Shown here piece after piece: positions 19,658 to 29,152 of a stretch of DNA of 64,000 nt. A program made the position numbers and the translations under genes. This DNA is from Scilla litardierei. Its lineage: Eukaryota; Streptophyta; Magnoliopsida; Asparagales; Asparagaceae. The notes below the pieces were generated by a model, which saw only the letters and a list, made by a program, of their open reading frames with translations, ran no database searches and was not told where the DNA came from. Every line of letters begins with the position of its first letter. The first letter of the stretch is position 1. The stretch spans positions 603,331,659 through 603,395,658 of the forward strand of contig CM061142.1 in NCBI GenBank assembly GCA_030789695.1, in the 5' to 3' direction.

Positions 19658-20348
19658 TCACATCACGTCGGCACTAGCACCACCCCCATGAACCCCCCAG
19701 AAAACATCGCCGGCGACCTCGACCTTCCCGCAGTCCAACGCGATCCCCCCGAAAACCGCCCGAAACGCCCCACAGACCACCAACGGCGCCGTCGCGTTCG
19801 TCCTGGCCGAAACCCTAACAACCTTCTCGATCCCCATCCTGGACCCGGAGGCGGCGCACGAGTCCACGTCGGAGACTTCCTGGATCAGGCTGTTCATCTC
19901 CTTGGCCGAGACGTCGAGATTTTTCTTTAGGAGCCTAAGGGAGGCGGATGTCTGGATGACGCTGAGCCCGAGGATGCTAAGCGATCGGAAGTTCTCGCCG
20001 GAGTAGGAGGGGTGAGTCATCGATCGGCGGAGGAGATCAATGGACTGGAACTCGTAGCTGCAAGAAAAACATTGGGTTTTTATTAAAAACTTGATCTTTT
20101 CGGAAGTTGAGGAGGAGTTAGAGAGCTTGCCCTAGTTGTTTCTGAAGCGTTTGGAGAGCTGCCGCGAAGGATGACGAGGAAGCTTCAATTTGCGGCGCGG
20201 CGGAGGAGACCTGAAATCGGAAATATTTTAAGATCTGGAACGACGAAATTGGGTGTATGATTTTGAGTCAAGAAATAACTTGGAGATGGAAATGGATGAG
20301 AGCGAAGACGACGACGACGGTGACGGAGCAGAGACGACGGGTGGCCAT
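19658..20348 (-). CDS. RNase III-like protein, NFD2 type, three exons
   Basis: Exons on the minus strand are 20348-20280, 20210-20131 and 20057-19658, joining in frame to 182 residues, close to the roughly 190 residues I recall for Arabidopsis NUCLEAR FUSION DEFECTIVE 2. The N-terminus is a likely signal peptide (basic start, then VTVVVVFALI). The rest is an RNase III-like fold: LQKQLGYEFQSIDLLRRS, then MTHPSYSGENFRSLSILGLS, then VVCGAFRAVFGGIALDCGK near the end. The usual catalytic signature ERLEFLGD is replaced by FRSLSILGL, so acidic catalytic residues are missing, as in other members of this branch. NFD2 was found through defects in nuclear fusion; its molecular role is not settled. Intron 1 is GT-AG (69 nt, donor weak). 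Intron 2 (73 nt) uses a GC-AG pair. The gene is open throughout and lies between the Harbinger element and a copia fragment about 150-200 bp upstream. Confidence 0.82.
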
Positions 20349-20422
20349 GGCGTTGCCTTCGAGACGAAGGAAGTCTGAATGGGAACTGATGAGTGCGGAG
20401 GGATCGCATATGGAGCCAAAAA

Positions 20423-20430
20423 GCACGTGC
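20423..20430 (-). promoter_or_regulatory. G-box palindrome upstream of the NFD2-like gene
   Basis: GCACGTGC contains the CACGTG G-box core, about 75 bp upstream of the predicted start codon. bZIP and bHLH factors bind this motif; use here is inference. Confidence 0.35.
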
Positions 20431-20529
20431 AATGCACGTATTATGACATCCCTTATTTTGGTATTTTGGAATATACGCTAGATATATATTTATCTTATTG
20501 TTATAAAGGTGACAGCTACTGAACACATA

Positions 20530-21180
20530 ACACTGTATTTATAAAAAAAAATGATTACATAATAGATGGATACCCTAAACACAAGTGGGCTCCATATGGG
20601 CCTACAAAAACTCATTCATAACACTTCCCTTTATCCATTCATTGTTGTAAGCTTGATATATGAATACTTCTTTATTCATATAGCTCAGCTCATTAAAGGA
20701 ACTTGGATACTTCTGGATACTAAGTTAGGAGGTCTTGTCTCATTAAAACCTTTGTCTACGAATAACCCAGTGGGAAAAACCAATAGCTAAGGGAAAAGAG
20801 TGCAAGTCTCGTTAACTTCCTCTGATCGGTGGATATCACTAAGGGTGGATACTTCTGGATCCAGAGTTGATGTAGTTGTCTCATTAAAACATTTGGCTAT
20901 GGAAAACCCCATGGAAAAAACCAATAGCTAAAGGAAAAAGAGTACAACACAACATTAACTCCCACTGTTGTGTACAAGCTTCAGGCTTGTAAGCCTCTCA
21001 ACTGTCTCATCCCCATCCCTATTACAAGTTTTCTAATGTTACAGCGAGGTAATGCTTTAGTAAATAGATCTGCCAAGTTGATGCAAGACTGGATCTGCTG
21101 GATGTCGATCTGTTTGTCTTCTTGTAGTTCGTGCGTCCAGAAAAGCTTGGGGGCCAAAAACAAAGGGTCTAAATAGTTAA
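20530..21180 (-). mobile_element. Truncated copia tail (RNase H end, 3' region, partial LTR)
   Basis: Reading leftward, 21163-20981 encodes the end of a copia polyprotein (NLADLFTKALPRCNI, then GMGMRQLRG). A 3' region follows, with twice-repeated GGATACTTCTGGAT and AAAACC-AGTGGGAAAAACC motifs. A purine tract (complement of CTTCCCTTT, 20624 on) and an LTR edge ending ATTCATAACA at 20623 come next. The same 3' region recurs at 24496-24900 and 57640-57930. The remainder of the element is missing. Confidence 0.75.
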
Positions 21181-22384
21181 ATATGCCAAGGAAATAATTT
21201 TTTCTAAGGGGGCCAAAAGCTTAAAGAGTTAAAGCAAGAAATTATTTAAAAAAAGCACAGCTCATTATCCTGGGCAATTTCCCAGCCGAGCTGGGCAAAT
21301 TTCCTAGCTTTTAGGCGCTAGGCCCAGCGTCAATTCCCCGGGCCGCTGGCCCAAGCCAGCGGGTCGGACACCCCGCCTCAATTAGAAGCCAGCGGGTGCG
21401 CCTGCACTGTTGGTGGGCCCCCACGTGGGGCCCACGAGGGTTTAAGAAACCCAAAGATGGGTTGACTGCTAGGATTTATTTTGTAAATACAATTTTTGGC
21501 TAAACTTTGGACAGATGTTTAAGGGGTCAAACGATGTCGGAATTGTGACCCATTTGATTCTATGCAATCATCGTTCATTGTTCTTCGATTTGATATATTG
21601 ATATCACTTGCGAAGCTCAATGGCGAGGAAGAAAGAATTCGCTAAAGATTGGCCTTTGCAAAAGGCAAACTTTAATTAATTTTCTCCTCCAAAATCTTTA
21701 GTCCCCCATCGGTAAATGAGAAAGGGGAGAGGTCAGCCGCCTATATAAATAAGGGACAACCCCCTCCTTGAAACTCGCACCAAGCTCCAGATCTGGGTAG
21801 CTCCATTAAACGTGAGCAAGCTCGGATCTAAGCTTAAATAAATATTCCATCTTCTTCCTAATTCTTCCTTGCTCATGATCGGGCTCTGGCAAAGCTACGA
21901 AGGAGTTCGGATCGGATCCGAAGTCTTGACGAAAGTCCACTCAAGGTGAAACTTTCTTCGATGCGTGGTTGGCTCGGCGACAAGGGTGTTGCTCGCCTCG
22001 GGACACGGTTCAGCTGGGGACGTGGTTCGGCTCGGGACGGGGTTTGGCTTGGGAGAAGCGGCGCGGGGCTTTGCTTCGGAGATAAAGAAAAGTTGCTGAA
22101 AACGATACTTCGTATTCTGCAGAAACAAAGTGAAAAGTATGCAATTTAATTTACATGTGTTTATAATTGTTGTTTGATAAATCTATCTTTAGGGATTGGT
22201 TGGACCCAAACCCAGGATAGTAGAGATTCTGGCTATGGTTTATCTCTTTTTCCTTTCTTGGAAAAAAATTTAAGATGTTTTTTGCTGCATATTTGATTTC
22301 TTCGTCCGACCGACTTGGGTCGGACATCGATTTTATAGCCCTAAGGACCTAGAAAACCCTACATAAAGGGCACATGGTCACGAG
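21181..22384. other. Unassigned intergenic sequence
   Basis: No gene recognised. A GC-rich stretch (21265-21440) contains GCTGGGC/GCCCAGC inverted motifs and a near-perfect G-box palindrome at 21413-21435. A promoter-like pair is listed separately at 21700-21751. The frames open at 21895-22149 are probably chance; the rest may be old transposon. Confidence 0.35.
21700..21751 (+). promoter_or_regulatory. snRNA-type promoter look-alike (USE plus TATA)
   Basis: AGTCCCCCATCGG is one base from the plant upstream sequence element (RTCCCACATCG) of snRNA and 7SL genes. CTATATAAATA follows about 30 bp downstream, close to the usual spacing. The sequence beyond it does not resemble U1-U6, 7SL or MRP RNA. 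Some transposon LTRs carry the same motif pair, so this is a candidate only. Confidence 0.3.
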
Positions 22385-22466
22385 AATACGATGACTTTCC
22401 AGAAGGTTACCCATCCTGGTACTGCTCTCGCCCCCAAATGCTTAACTTCGGAGTTCCCATGTAACA
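22385..22466 (-). pseudogene. 5S rRNA-derived sequence, possibly a Cassandra-type LTR
   Basis: Read on the minus strand, it contains AACTCCGAAGTTAAGC, then GGGCGAGAGCAGTACCAGG, then ATGGGTAACCTTCTGG. These match plant 5S rRNA from about position 45 to 105 with scattered changes, covering the internal promoter boxes. The 5' third of 5S is absent. The match begins just after TGTTACATGGG, a possible LTR start. Cassandra TRIM elements carry 5S sequence in their LTRs, which is the most likely explanation, but no PBS or second LTR was found. Confidence 0.6.
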
Positions 22467-22789
22467 TGAAGAATCCGGGGAATCCCATGGAGCCCGAACA
22501 CGGGATTTTACCTAGAGGATCAAATCTGAATATGAGTCGCAACCTCCTACACTTATACGTACGGCCAAAAGTCAGCCCTTACGGTAACGAGGACTTCAAC
22601 AAAACACAGCCCCAAACTATAGCTATGGGTTAAAACCTTAGTCTTTTTATGCATATCTCCTATCCGCATATTTTTCCATCAAAATCCCTACTAACTGGAG
22701 CGTTCGGATGCGATTATGGGCAAACCCTGCGTCACATAGTGCTTTGTTTATCTGTATTGGCTCTTAGGACATTAGGTCGTCTCCTCACC
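22467..22789. other. No recognisable feature
   Basis: Intergenic sequence between the 5S-like segment and the LINE fragment; no coding or repeat signal is seen. Confidence 0.3.
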
Positions 22790-23110
22790 TAAGTCTTTCA
22801 TAGGCTTTCTAAATTTCAATAAAGACCATATGCAAATCTATATCCCTTGCTCTATATTACTTCATAATCTACCAGTGAGATAGATTTGCCTCTGTTGTCG
22901 AACGTCTCGATATGAAACCAAATAGATTTTGTGATATGATGACATTTTTTCTTAACATAAACTCGATCATCCTCTCTTGTAGTTTCATGGTATGACATAT
23001 TAACTTGATTCCATGATAATTAGAGCAACTTGGCATATTACTTTTATTTTTATACAAAAGTACCACACTTCTACTTATCCACTCTTTACCCACCATATGT
23101 TGGATCATTA
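22790..23110 (-). mobile_element. LINE reverse transcriptase fragment
   Basis: Translating leftward from 23108 gives a non-LTR reverse transcriptase segment: SVVLLYKNKSNMPSCSNYHG, then IKLICHTMKLQERMIEFML, then SQNLFGFISRRSTTEA. After stop codons it continues as DLHMVFIEI-KAYE. This is the palm region of plant RTE-like LINEs (family consensus YRGIKLMSHTMKLWERVIE). It is truncated at both ends; its 5' side stops where the next LTR begins. Confidence 0.7.
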
Positions 23111-23116
23111 ATCCAA

Positions 23117-23586
23117 TGTTGGCCTAATATGTAAAATAATTATGTAATGCATGCTGTCGAATCTAGTTAAGCCCAATAAAGTGATCTGATAAGTTATTTG
23201 GTTAAATGGGCTTTAATGTATCTACTACGGCGTGTGCCTTTAATGTGTAGAGACTTGTGGGCTTTCATGTTTAATAATGGGCTAAACCTGAAACCCAATA
23301 GGCATTAGGGCGTTTGCCTATAAATATGTGGTTATGGTCCCCAAATCGCACGAATGAATATTTGTCTTTTCTGCATCCTATCGACAGATTAGAGTCGGAG
23401 AAAATCTGAAGGATTTCTCTCGGTGATTCGTATAGATTTGGAAGGCCAACCACACAGATCTACAGTTTCAGGACGTTATGGATTCAAGTACGCTTCTGCA
23501 TAAAGTTTCAGCTCGTATATCTGACACGATATATTTACATTGTTTAGCATGGTCTTTCATAGAACAATTTATAAATAGTCCTAACA
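23117..23586 (+). repeat. 5' LTR of a plus-strand copia-type element
   Basis: 470 bp starting TGTTGGCC and ending TCCTAACA, followed two bases later by a perfect PBS. It contains a TATA-like CTATAAATATG near 23318. It abuts the LINE fragment and probably inserted in it. No matching 3' LTR is in the window. Confidence 0.7.
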
Positions 23587-23588
23587 AA

Positions 23589-23600
23589 TGGTATCAGAGC
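23589..23600 (+). promoter_or_regulatory. Primer-binding site (initiator Met tRNA)
   Basis: TGGTATCAGAGC, two bases after the LTR end, fixes the orientation of this element as plus strand. Confidence 0.85.
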
Positions 23601-24344
23601 CAACGCATGATTAGATATATGAGACTATCAATTTTCAAAATTCTTTGGAAGGTTTTCGGATGAAAAATTCAAGTTTTTTTGGTTTTTTTTTTCGTTTTTT
23701 GGGTTAATTTTTCCAAAACAAAAAATAGAATTTTGGAGCCCTAGAGGGGCGCCCCTAAGGTTTTTCAATTTTTCACTGTTATAAAAAGGTTTTATGAGGG
23801 GGGTGACAGCCGACGCCCGCCAGACCCCAGAGTGGCGGCGGCCATCAGCCACCGACCCCCATAGCCCACGACCCGGTGGTGGAATGGGTAGGGACGACCA
23901 TAACCGCCACCACCCCTTAAAAAGGTTTTTTTCTACATGGTTTTAAAAAAATTGGATTTGGAGGGGCTTCGGCAGCCGGAGCCCCAAAGTGGCGGCGGCC
24001 GCCTGCCGCCTGCCGCCGGACCCGTGGCAACAGGGAGGGGTCGGCGGCGGCCACAGCCGACGTCCCCCTCCACATAAAAACCCTAGTCCGAATTTTTGAG
24101 GCCCTTGTGGGCCGGCTCACACAACAGTTGCTATTTAAAAAATTCAGTTTTTTAAAGCCCGACAAGTTGAAGTACTTTTTAAAAAGAAGTTTTCTTTTTA
24201 AAAGAAAGGGGCTGGGCCTTAGTATGGGCCTTGTGATTTTTTTGTGTTTTGGGCCTGTTCTAAGATCTTTTAACACAAATTGAAGGAGGAAATAAATAGC
24301 TTTCCCTTGCATGAAATTTTGTGTTAAAATTAACTTTTAATTTA
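23601..24344 (+). other. Leader of the plus-strand element, split by a nested copia
   Basis: Homopolymer-rich leader with a GC-rich island (23815-24060) containing GTGGCGGCGGCC twice. It runs up to the insertion point of the next element and resumes after it at 31277, where the sequence is AT-rich. No gag is recognisable. Confidence 0.5.
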
Positions 24345-24349
24345 AATTC

Positions 24350-24495
24350 TGTTATGAATCAACTACTGGGGGAAGAACCCCCAGCCCTTTATTTATAGGC
24401 ATGGTAGGAGAGTAGAAAGATAGAATACATAGATATGGGCGTATCTCTAAGATACCTGCAATCCTAACCGACTCTGGTTATTTCCATTAACAACA
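24350..24495 (-). repeat. 3' LTR of the 146-bp-LTR copia element
   Basis: Starts TGTTATGAATC, ends CATTAACAACA on the plus strand, and is followed by the purine tract (complement of CTCCCCATTA, 24496-24505). Confidence 0.88.
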
Positions 24496-24505
24496 CTCCC
24501 CATTA

Positions 24506-25045
24506 TCCAGCCATAGGTGTGGACTCTGCTCAAGAGTACTTCGGGATTCTGAGCGTAATAAGAGTCTCACATGGGGTGGATACTTCAGGATCCTGAGTTG
24601 GTGAGGTTTGCCTCGTTAAAATCTTTAGCTATGGAAAAACATGTGGGAGAAACCATAATTAAGGAAAAAGAGTACAAACGCTCTTTAACTCCCCCTGATT
24701 CGTACAAGTGACTCTGCTCATGAATACTTCTGGATTCTGAGCGTCACCAAGGGGTGGATACTTCAGGATCCAGAGTTGATGTGATTTGCCTCGTTAAAAC
24801 CTTTGACTATGGAAAACCCAGTGGGAAAAACCATAGCTAAGGGAAAAGAGTACAAATTCCATCAACTCCTCATGATCTGTAAAAGCTCTTAGGCTTTCAG
24901 ATCTATTAGGCTTATCTCATCACTCCTATTTACAACATTCAGAAAATATACACAGATTACAAAGTTATCACAATTAAGCAATTGCTGAATCCGAAAACTC
25001 TGGAGAGGTGTGCTAAGTATCGTCGCCTCTGATGTGGTCTTCAGA
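24506..25045 (-). other. 3' region of the 146-bp-LTR element
   Basis: Two related blocks with GGATACTTCAGGATCC-type motifs and GAAAACCCAGTGGGAAAAAC, shared with the fragments at 20624-20960 and 57650-57930. Non-coding. Confidence 0.65.
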
Positions 25046-28020
25046 CTATGTGGTCAGCTCCATAATACCAGCCTCATCCCAATCGTCACTGGGATGTGAT
25101 GTACCAGCAGGCGCCCTCAAATACACCATTGGTGTGGTGAGGATCTCGGAATGATAGGATGATGTCGCCTTCATAAATTGCTTTGCAGATCTGCAGTAGA
25201 TGGCTATCCCACTATGGGTACCCGTTCTGTGATTTCTCAGTATAGGGATTGGACCTGAAACCTGCATTTGCATGAACATTGGAGGATGATACTTCATTTT
25301 GTAAGTCAGAATCTTTTGACCCTTGGAGGAAGCGCAGAAAGCTTAACTCCGGTCTAATGGCCCTTTTAGGTGCCAACTATCTCTGGCTAATGAGTTTACT
25401 GCAACTGATGTATCGGGACGCGTGCAGTTAGCCAGGAGTGCCTGATTGCATTGAGATAAGGGACTTTAGGACCAGTTATATCCTTCCCTCTTCCAGCGAT
25501 CGGAAGGGTTGTTTTTGTACATCCGTTAAGTATACTACCATAGGTGTAATTTGGATGACAATGGTCCCTTTAATTTCTCAAATGCACTTCTGGGCGTATG
25601 TAACAGGATTCTTATGAGCCATGACTCTATATTTTCCTAGGTCTTTTTATTTCATGTTTAAAAGTCAGGCTTGAACAGATGTTTCGGTTTTCTCTTCTGG
25701 AGATCCGATGAGATTTTAGTTGTTTACAACTATGATCTCAAATCCTGCTCTTTGCTCAGATGCAAAGACAACCTTCAGTAGGAATCATTGCTTTGTCAAG
25801 CGATTCTCTTGGTTGTACGTTATTTTCATTGTTTTTCTTCGATAGAATAGACGTCCCGAGGTCTATTCAGGCTTTTAAGGAAATGTGGAAATTATCTTTA
25901 CCAAGGTATCCACAAAGGTATGCCGTCACAACATCCAATAACAGCATATCCAAAGTTTTCCTTTGCCAAATCGTAAGGTATTCGCTTTTGATAACTAAGG
26001 GAGATTTGATGCATCATTTATGAGACATGCTCATTTTGGTTTGTTCGATCCCTAGTTTCAGCGAAATTTTCCCTTAGGCTATAGGTTGTACCTTATAGCA
26101 TACGATTTTGTATTTATTTTTCTTATATGTGCAATACTTTATTTTATCCACAGGTTTGACATCTTTTAGTGTCTGGACTTCAGGTCCGAACATTTCACGT
26201 TTCATAAGTGAGTCCAGCTCATCTTTTATTGCCCCATTCCACATTTGGCCAATCTCTACCTTTGCATTCAAGCAACGGAGTATGGAACGATAATTTATAC
26301 ACATCATCGCTTTTGCGATGTAAATGGCAATATGATACGTGAATATTTTGTCGACAATTTATGTTCTATCTGTCCAACACCTCCCCAGTACGTACAACAT
26401 TTACTTGCAATTTCACTTTTTCCCGGCAGTTCCTTTGCAGTGGATTCCGGGAAGGGTGAGGGTGTGGACATGAGCTCATTGTCATGTGGTAGTATTGTCT
26501 TAAGGTCTCCAGGAGTTTCTGTCCTTGGAGCCTGGTGGTCTGCCTCTTTTCTGTTGAGGATCAGCCACTTCTGCTGCTGGTGGGTTGCATCCATTCTCGG
26601 GGATGTCAATCCTAGCTGGAGTTTTTGCAGCAGAGATGTGTGATCTGACAATCTTCTAGTTGTCAATAAACGAATCCGGTAATCTATGAACTGTGTTCTG
26701 GATGTGTAAGATCTTCAGGATCTTATCATCACATTGTCTTGTTACCGGATCGTAGCGGGTCAGACTTTTTGTATCCCACTTTAACATTTGCTTCGCACCA
26801 GATTTTCCAGTATTTGGGCCTATTTTGGGGAAACTCGTCTCATCGAAATCACAGTCTTCAAGATGTGCCTTAAATGCGTCCCCCGTTTGGGGTTCTAGGT
26901 ATCTTATAAGTGATGGTGAGTCAAACCATGCATGGATACCTAGGCGACGTTGAGTACCGTTTTGGTCCTCTTTAGTGGTGCAATGGGGATTTAAAACTGC
27001 GCGACCGAAGATTCTCAGATGAGAAATGTTCGGTGGCATTCCATATGCAAGTTGCATTGGAGACTCTGACCTCCAGAGGGTCTTATTTTCATTTACGATG
27101 CAGCATGCAAAATTTGCATGTCCTCATGCATCCATAGGCAGTCAGGATTTAATGGACGTTCAATCCATTGGAGTCTACTTATCAGTGACTCTGCCGACCC
27201 TATTTGGGTATGAACATGTGGCACTATGTGTTCATTTTCTATTCACGTTACTTGGAATTACTCTTGAAATGACCGGGAGGGATATTTCCCAACATTAACC
27301 AGACTTATTTTCTTCATTTAATTGTCTGGGAAATGTGCCCGCGACATGTTTATTTTTGTGCCAATAGCTTTGGAAAAGCTAAGTTGCGGGTCGATAGTAG
27401 ACACACATACGAGTGTTCTGAGGATGCATTTGTCAGTACAATGAAGTACCGAAATAGACCACTAGGGGTGGTGGATTTTATCCACATCTATCTCCTTGTA
27501 TTCTTTTTGAGGAAGCGTGGAGATATTTTTTAACTTTTCGTGGAGATGGCCTTGCAATTAGTTTCCCTTATAGTAAGGGATGCGAGGGAATTCTCTCTTC
27601 TGAAGAATCTTCTGGTTCTTCAAGTCATACCCATAGGATAAGATGCAGTGCATCATTACTGATCCTGGGTGGCCAAATCTTATCATGCCAGAGTAAAAAC
27701 TCGGCTGATGTCGGGCACTTCAGGTGCTCCATTTAATTCCGCTTCCTTTCTCCGAATCTTTGTATGGTAGAGGCCTGTAAGGCTCTCAAAACGTTCAAGT
27801 ATGGATTTTACTCCTTTTTCTTGAGACGTTACATACGGTAATTTGTTTTTCATTTATATTTGCTATTTCCAAATGGAAATCCGTTGAGACAGATATCCTT
27901 GAAACTTAGAAAGTTTCTTTTGGAATTCGGAGAGATTAGTGCATCCTTTTGATTCTGTGTCATTTGGGGGCAACAGTGTTGCATTCCCTGGATCTTCAAT
28001 ATGGCCCTGATATTGGGCTT
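25046..28020 (-). pseudogene. Decayed copia pol of the 146-bp-LTR element
   Basis: Pieces in order, reading leftward: a gag-preintegrase-like stretch (KLPYVTSQEKGVKSILE, about 27850); LAYGMPPNISHLRIFGRA and RYLEPQTGDAF, then FDETSFP (27057-26656), the region between integrase and reverse transcriptase; MWNGAIKDELDSLMKREMFG (26250); and an RNase H remnant (25297-25046). Stops and shifts separate all of them, and the integrase and reverse transcriptase catalytic motifs are not readable, so no function is expected. Confidence 0.75.
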
Positions 28021-28229
28021 TGTATTGAAAAATCGTACGTGTTTATTGTCTACTAATCATTTATGAGAGCAGTTTCATCTATTAAAAGATGAATCGTTAG
28101 GCACATGCATATTCAGATAAACATTTCCATTTATTGTCTACTAAACATTTTCATTCAGAACAAATTACATAATTCAAATGCTCTCATAAATTATTCTCAA
28201 ACAAATTGCTAAGATAAAAATTAAGGCTA

Positions 28230-29152
28230 ATCAAGCAAGTCATCATTTTCGAAGTCGTCAGCTGGAGCATCAGATGTCACCAGGTTTGTTTCAGCTTTAT
28301 TTTTCTTGCTTTGTTTGTAAAGCTCCTGGAGATGCACTGGGGTCCTGCACACTCTGGACCAGTGGCATGTCATGCCACAGCTGTGGCACTGGTCTTCCCA
28401 ATCCCTCTTGGGTGGGGGGGTGCATCATTTTTCTGTTTGTCATTTCTGCGCCAGGTGAACTTGCGCTTCCCCTCATTCTTTCGTTGCTGCTGTGCATGGC
28501 CCTTGGCTTTTTTTTGTTGTCCCCCTTTCTGTGTTCTTTCTTTTCTTATATTATCTCTCTTCTTTTTGAAGGAAGAGTTGTGGTGAGCTTCAGGTATGGG
28601 GACAGTGCCGGGAGGGCGCATATTGTGAGTGGCGAGAAGAAGCTCTCTGTTTTGCTCGGCCATGAGTAAACATGACAGCAGCTCTGAATACTTGGTGAAC
28701 TTTCGTTCACGGTATTGCTGCATGAGTATCGCATCTTTTTCATGGAAAGACGTATACGTCTTTTCCAGCATGCGATCTTCTGAGACTTTCTCACCACACA
28801 ACTTCAGGCGTGAGGTGATGCTAAAAAGTGCTGAGTTGTACTCAGCAATGGAGTTAAAGTCCTGCAGTCTCAGGTTCTCCCACTCGTATCGTGCCCTTGG
28901 GAGTATAACATCTTTCTGATGTTTATACATGTCCTCAAGGGCAGTCCATAGCTCAAGTGGATCTTCGACCGTAAGGTATTCAGAATTTAAGGTCTTGTCC
29001 ACATGGCGGCGAATATAGATGATGGCTTGCGCCTTCTCTATATCGCTAACATTTTCTTTTTCTGTCACAGCAGCAATGAGGAACTTTGCCCGCAGGTGAA
29101 ACTTTACATCTAGCTGCCAGCTTAGATAGTTTCTACCTGATGCATCCAGCAC
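28230..29152 (-). pseudogene. Gag of the 146-bp-LTR copia element
   Basis: Open from about 29152 to 28370: MLDASGRNYLSWQLDVKFHL, then LWTALEDMYKHQKDVILPRA and EYNSALFSITSRLKLCGEKV, a UBN2-type gag domain, followed by a basic K/Q-rich tail. The frame changes in a run of seven G (plus strand, about 28416-28422). It then reads QCHSCGMTCHWSRVC, a CCHC knuckle, and ends at a stop near 28230. It is the best-preserved part of the element. Confidence 0.8.

Noticed and set aside
23589..23600. tRNA gene fragment
   Set aside because: The TGGTATCAGAGC motif here and at 12456 and 53132 abuts LTR ends and is a primer-binding site, not a tRNA gene.
28274..28669. Plus-strand 131-codon frame with hydrophobic stretches
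   Set aside because: It is the antisense of a clear copia gag with a CCHC knuckle.
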